Shown here: positions 63,112 through 64,000 of the stretch, in pieces
How the letters are laid out: each line of letters starts with the position of its first letter
How positions within the stretch are numbered: position 1 is the first letter of the stretch
NCBI RefSeq assembly: GCF_008704395.1
Contig: NZ_CP023695.1
Coordinates: 3,658,001 to 3,722,000 of the forward strand
DNA: 64,000 bases
Reading direction: 5' to 3'
Source: Streptomyces alboniger
GTDB lineage: Bacteria; Actinomycetota; Actinomycetes; Streptomycetales; Streptomycetaceae
Program-made: the position numbers and the translations under genes
Notes under the pieces: model-generated
Told to the model about the DNA's origin: nothing
The model's database searches: none
Seen by the model: the letters and a program-made list of their open reading frames with translations, nothing else

Positions 63112-63471
63112 ATGACGACCGCCGACGCGGCAGCGGTGACCCCGGAGACGCCCGAAGCGCCCTCCGACCACGGTGACCACGCTCACGGTGTGCACGGGTA
63201 CCACAAGCAGAAGGACGAACACCTCAAGCGCCTGCGCCGCATCGAGGGCCAGATCCGCGGCCTCCAGCGCATGGTCGAGGAGGACGTCTACTGCATCGAC
63301 ATACTCACGCAGGTCTCGGCGAGCACGAAGGCCCTCCAGTCCTTCGCGCTCCAGCTCCTGGAGGAACACCTGCGGCACTGCGTGGCCGACGCGGCGGTCA
63401 AGGGCGGCACGGAGATCGACGCGAAGGTCGAAGAGGCGACGAAGGCGATCGCACGCATGCTCCGCACGTAA
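63112..63471 (+). CDS. csoR: CsoR family copper-sensing repressor
   Basis: A 119-residue all-helical repressor that releases DNA when it binds Cu(I). The three ligands of the family are present: C61 (EDVYCIDIL), H86 and C90 (EEHLRHC), matching C36-H61-C65 in M. tuberculosis CsoR. The basic DNA-binding face is HLKRLRRIEGQIRGLQRM. An extra His-rich N-terminus (H20, H23, H25, H28, H31) could buffer metal. AGGAGG precedes the ATG. Its operator lies upstream, so it is autoregulated; no copper ATPase gene is within the window. Confidence 0.93.
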   Translation: MTTADAAAVTPETPEAPSDHGDHAHGVHGYHKQKDEHLKRLRRIEGQIRGLQRMVEEDVYCIDILTQVSASTKALQSFALQLLEEHLRHCVADAAVKGGTEIDAKVEEATKAIARMLRT

Positions 63472-63561
63472 CGCTCCCGCGAGGAGAACAGCCCAGGCCC
63501 ACTCCAGCGGAGCCCGGGCAGGTTCACGCGGGCCCCGCGAGAAGCCGACCCGGCGCCAACG

Positions 63562-63590
63562 GGGCGGCGAGGGAGACTCCCCCGCCGCCC
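63562..63590. terminator. Hairpin between csoR and the convergent small gene
   Basis: GGGCGGCG and CGCCGCCC, continued by GGG/CCC after one mismatch, form an 11-bp stem with a five-base loop. It lies just past the stop of the small minus-strand gene and about 90 bases past csoR. Confidence 0.7.
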
Positions 63591-63596
63591 AAGCGA

Positions 63597-63791
63597 CTAG
63601 CCGCGCCCGCCCGCCGAGGGCGACGCGTTGTCCTGGGGATCCCAGACCCTCAGCACCTCGTCGATCCGGTCAACACTGAGCCGCTCAGCCGCCGCACTCG
63701 CCGCAATGATGAGTTCGCCGCAGAGCTCGATCTCGGCGAGGGCGACGTGGTCCTGAACCGCCGTACCGCCACGCATAGGAGCCACGTTCAT
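63597..63791 (-). CDS. Small conserved Streptomyces protein of unknown function
   Basis: A 64-residue protein, MNVAPMRGGTAVQDHVALAE at the start, with a central helical region (IELCGELIIAASAAAERLS) and the ending VDRIDEVLRVW plus a flexible tail. Similar small proteins occur widely in Streptomyces, with no known function. The ATG at 63791 follows AGGAAGAGGTG; the frame continues another 47 codons upstream but with repeated, low-complexity sequence. It is convergent with csoR. Confidence 0.78.
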   Translation of the reverse strand: MNVAPMRGGTAVQDHVALAEIELCGELIIAASAAAERLSVDRIDEVLRVWDPQDNASPSAGGRG

Positions 63792-63962
63792 CACCTCTTC
63801 CTGACCAGCACCAAAATCAGCACCAGAAGCCGGCACCGAAAGCCGGCGCCGGAAGCCGGAAACCAGCACCTGCCCCGTACCGACTTGCCGACTTCCTAGA
63901 GTAGGGAGCGGCCCACACGCCGCGCATGGCACGGACGGACCATTTCCTCCAGCCGTACGCGA

Positions 63963-64000
63963 CTACGAACCCGCGATTTTCCCGGCGAAGATGTCCTTCT
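63963..64000 (-). CDS. Possible 3' end of a gene running off the window
   Basis: On the minus strand the last bases read as codons for KDIFAGKIAGS followed by TAG. The composition looks coding, but only eleven codons are visible, so it cannot be identified and may be spurious. Confidence 0.3.
   Translation of the reverse strand, partial: KDIFAGKIAGS

Overview
The window is chromosomal DNA of very high G+C content with GTG starts, tightly packed overlapping genes and strong third-position GC bias. Gene content and order point to a Streptomyces core chromosome: phosphoglycerate mutase, mshA, the devB-devA-devE developmental locus, rsiG, nur, a rhodanese gene with its leader peptide, glnR, mshD, ppk, pstSCAB and pit follow one another as in the S. 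coelicolor / S. venezuelae backbone (order recalled from memory, not computed).

Layout. 1-4.7 kb: end of gpm, an ATP-binding anti-sigma-like protein divergent from a GntR/UTRA regulator, the mycothiol glycosyltransferase mshA overlapping a YbjN protein, and a methyltransferase. 4.8-9.4 kb: secreted NlpC/P60 hydrolase, a receiver-SpoIIE phosphatase, and a minus-strand set (XRE regulator, HBHA-like protein, DUF2516 membrane protein) resembling mycobacterial Rv0474-hbhA-Rv0476. 9.4-25.5 kb is the most accessory-like part: a MerR-PP2C fusion with a TmrB-like ATPase, a rifampicin monooxygenase with an exact 19-bp rifamycin-associated element, two imine reductases each divergent from its own regulator, a PBP2-type transpeptidase, a HelD-type RNA polymerase recycling ATPase sharing a four-box operator array with a TetR regulator, a TetR-controlled DrrAB exporter, and an aminoglycoside/choline-kinase-like protein.

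25.5-36 kb: the dev locus, in which the paralogous GntR-type regulators DevA and DevE each face a divergent gene for a ~61-residue double-helix membrane protein, with duplicated upstream DNA. Then come an Eis-like acetyltransferase, RsiG (both c-di-GMP signature motifs intact), D-aminoacyl-tRNA deacylase, YgfZ, the nickel regulator Nur, a nitrobindin-like protein without its heme histidine, a 33-residue membrane peptide, and a sulfurtransferase operon preceded by a Cys-ending leader peptide. 36-50.4 kb: two LmeA-type proteins, MoaD, an esterase, GlnR preceded by two short upstream ORFs, a LacI regulator, a PepD/HtrA-like protease with an MprAB-like two-component system, a cupin, a secreted 5'-nucleotidase, a Nudix protein and MshD. 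50.4-64 kb: a YtrA-type ABC operon with a 19-bp perfect operator, then a phosphate block (ppk, CHAD, Nudix, PHO boxes, pstSCAB, pit, DUF47 regulator), a CsoR copper sensor with its operator, and a small orphan gene.

Functional threads: mycothiol synthesis (mshA, mshD), phosphate and polyphosphate metabolism, development and c-di-GMP (devA, devE, rsiG), nitrogen control (glnR), metal sensing (nur, csoR), and rifamycin-type stress (rox, perhaps helD). About fourteen genes begin six or seven bases after a TANNNT hexamer, which suggests many leaderless mRNAs. No RNA genes, insertion sequences or CRISPR arrays were seen.
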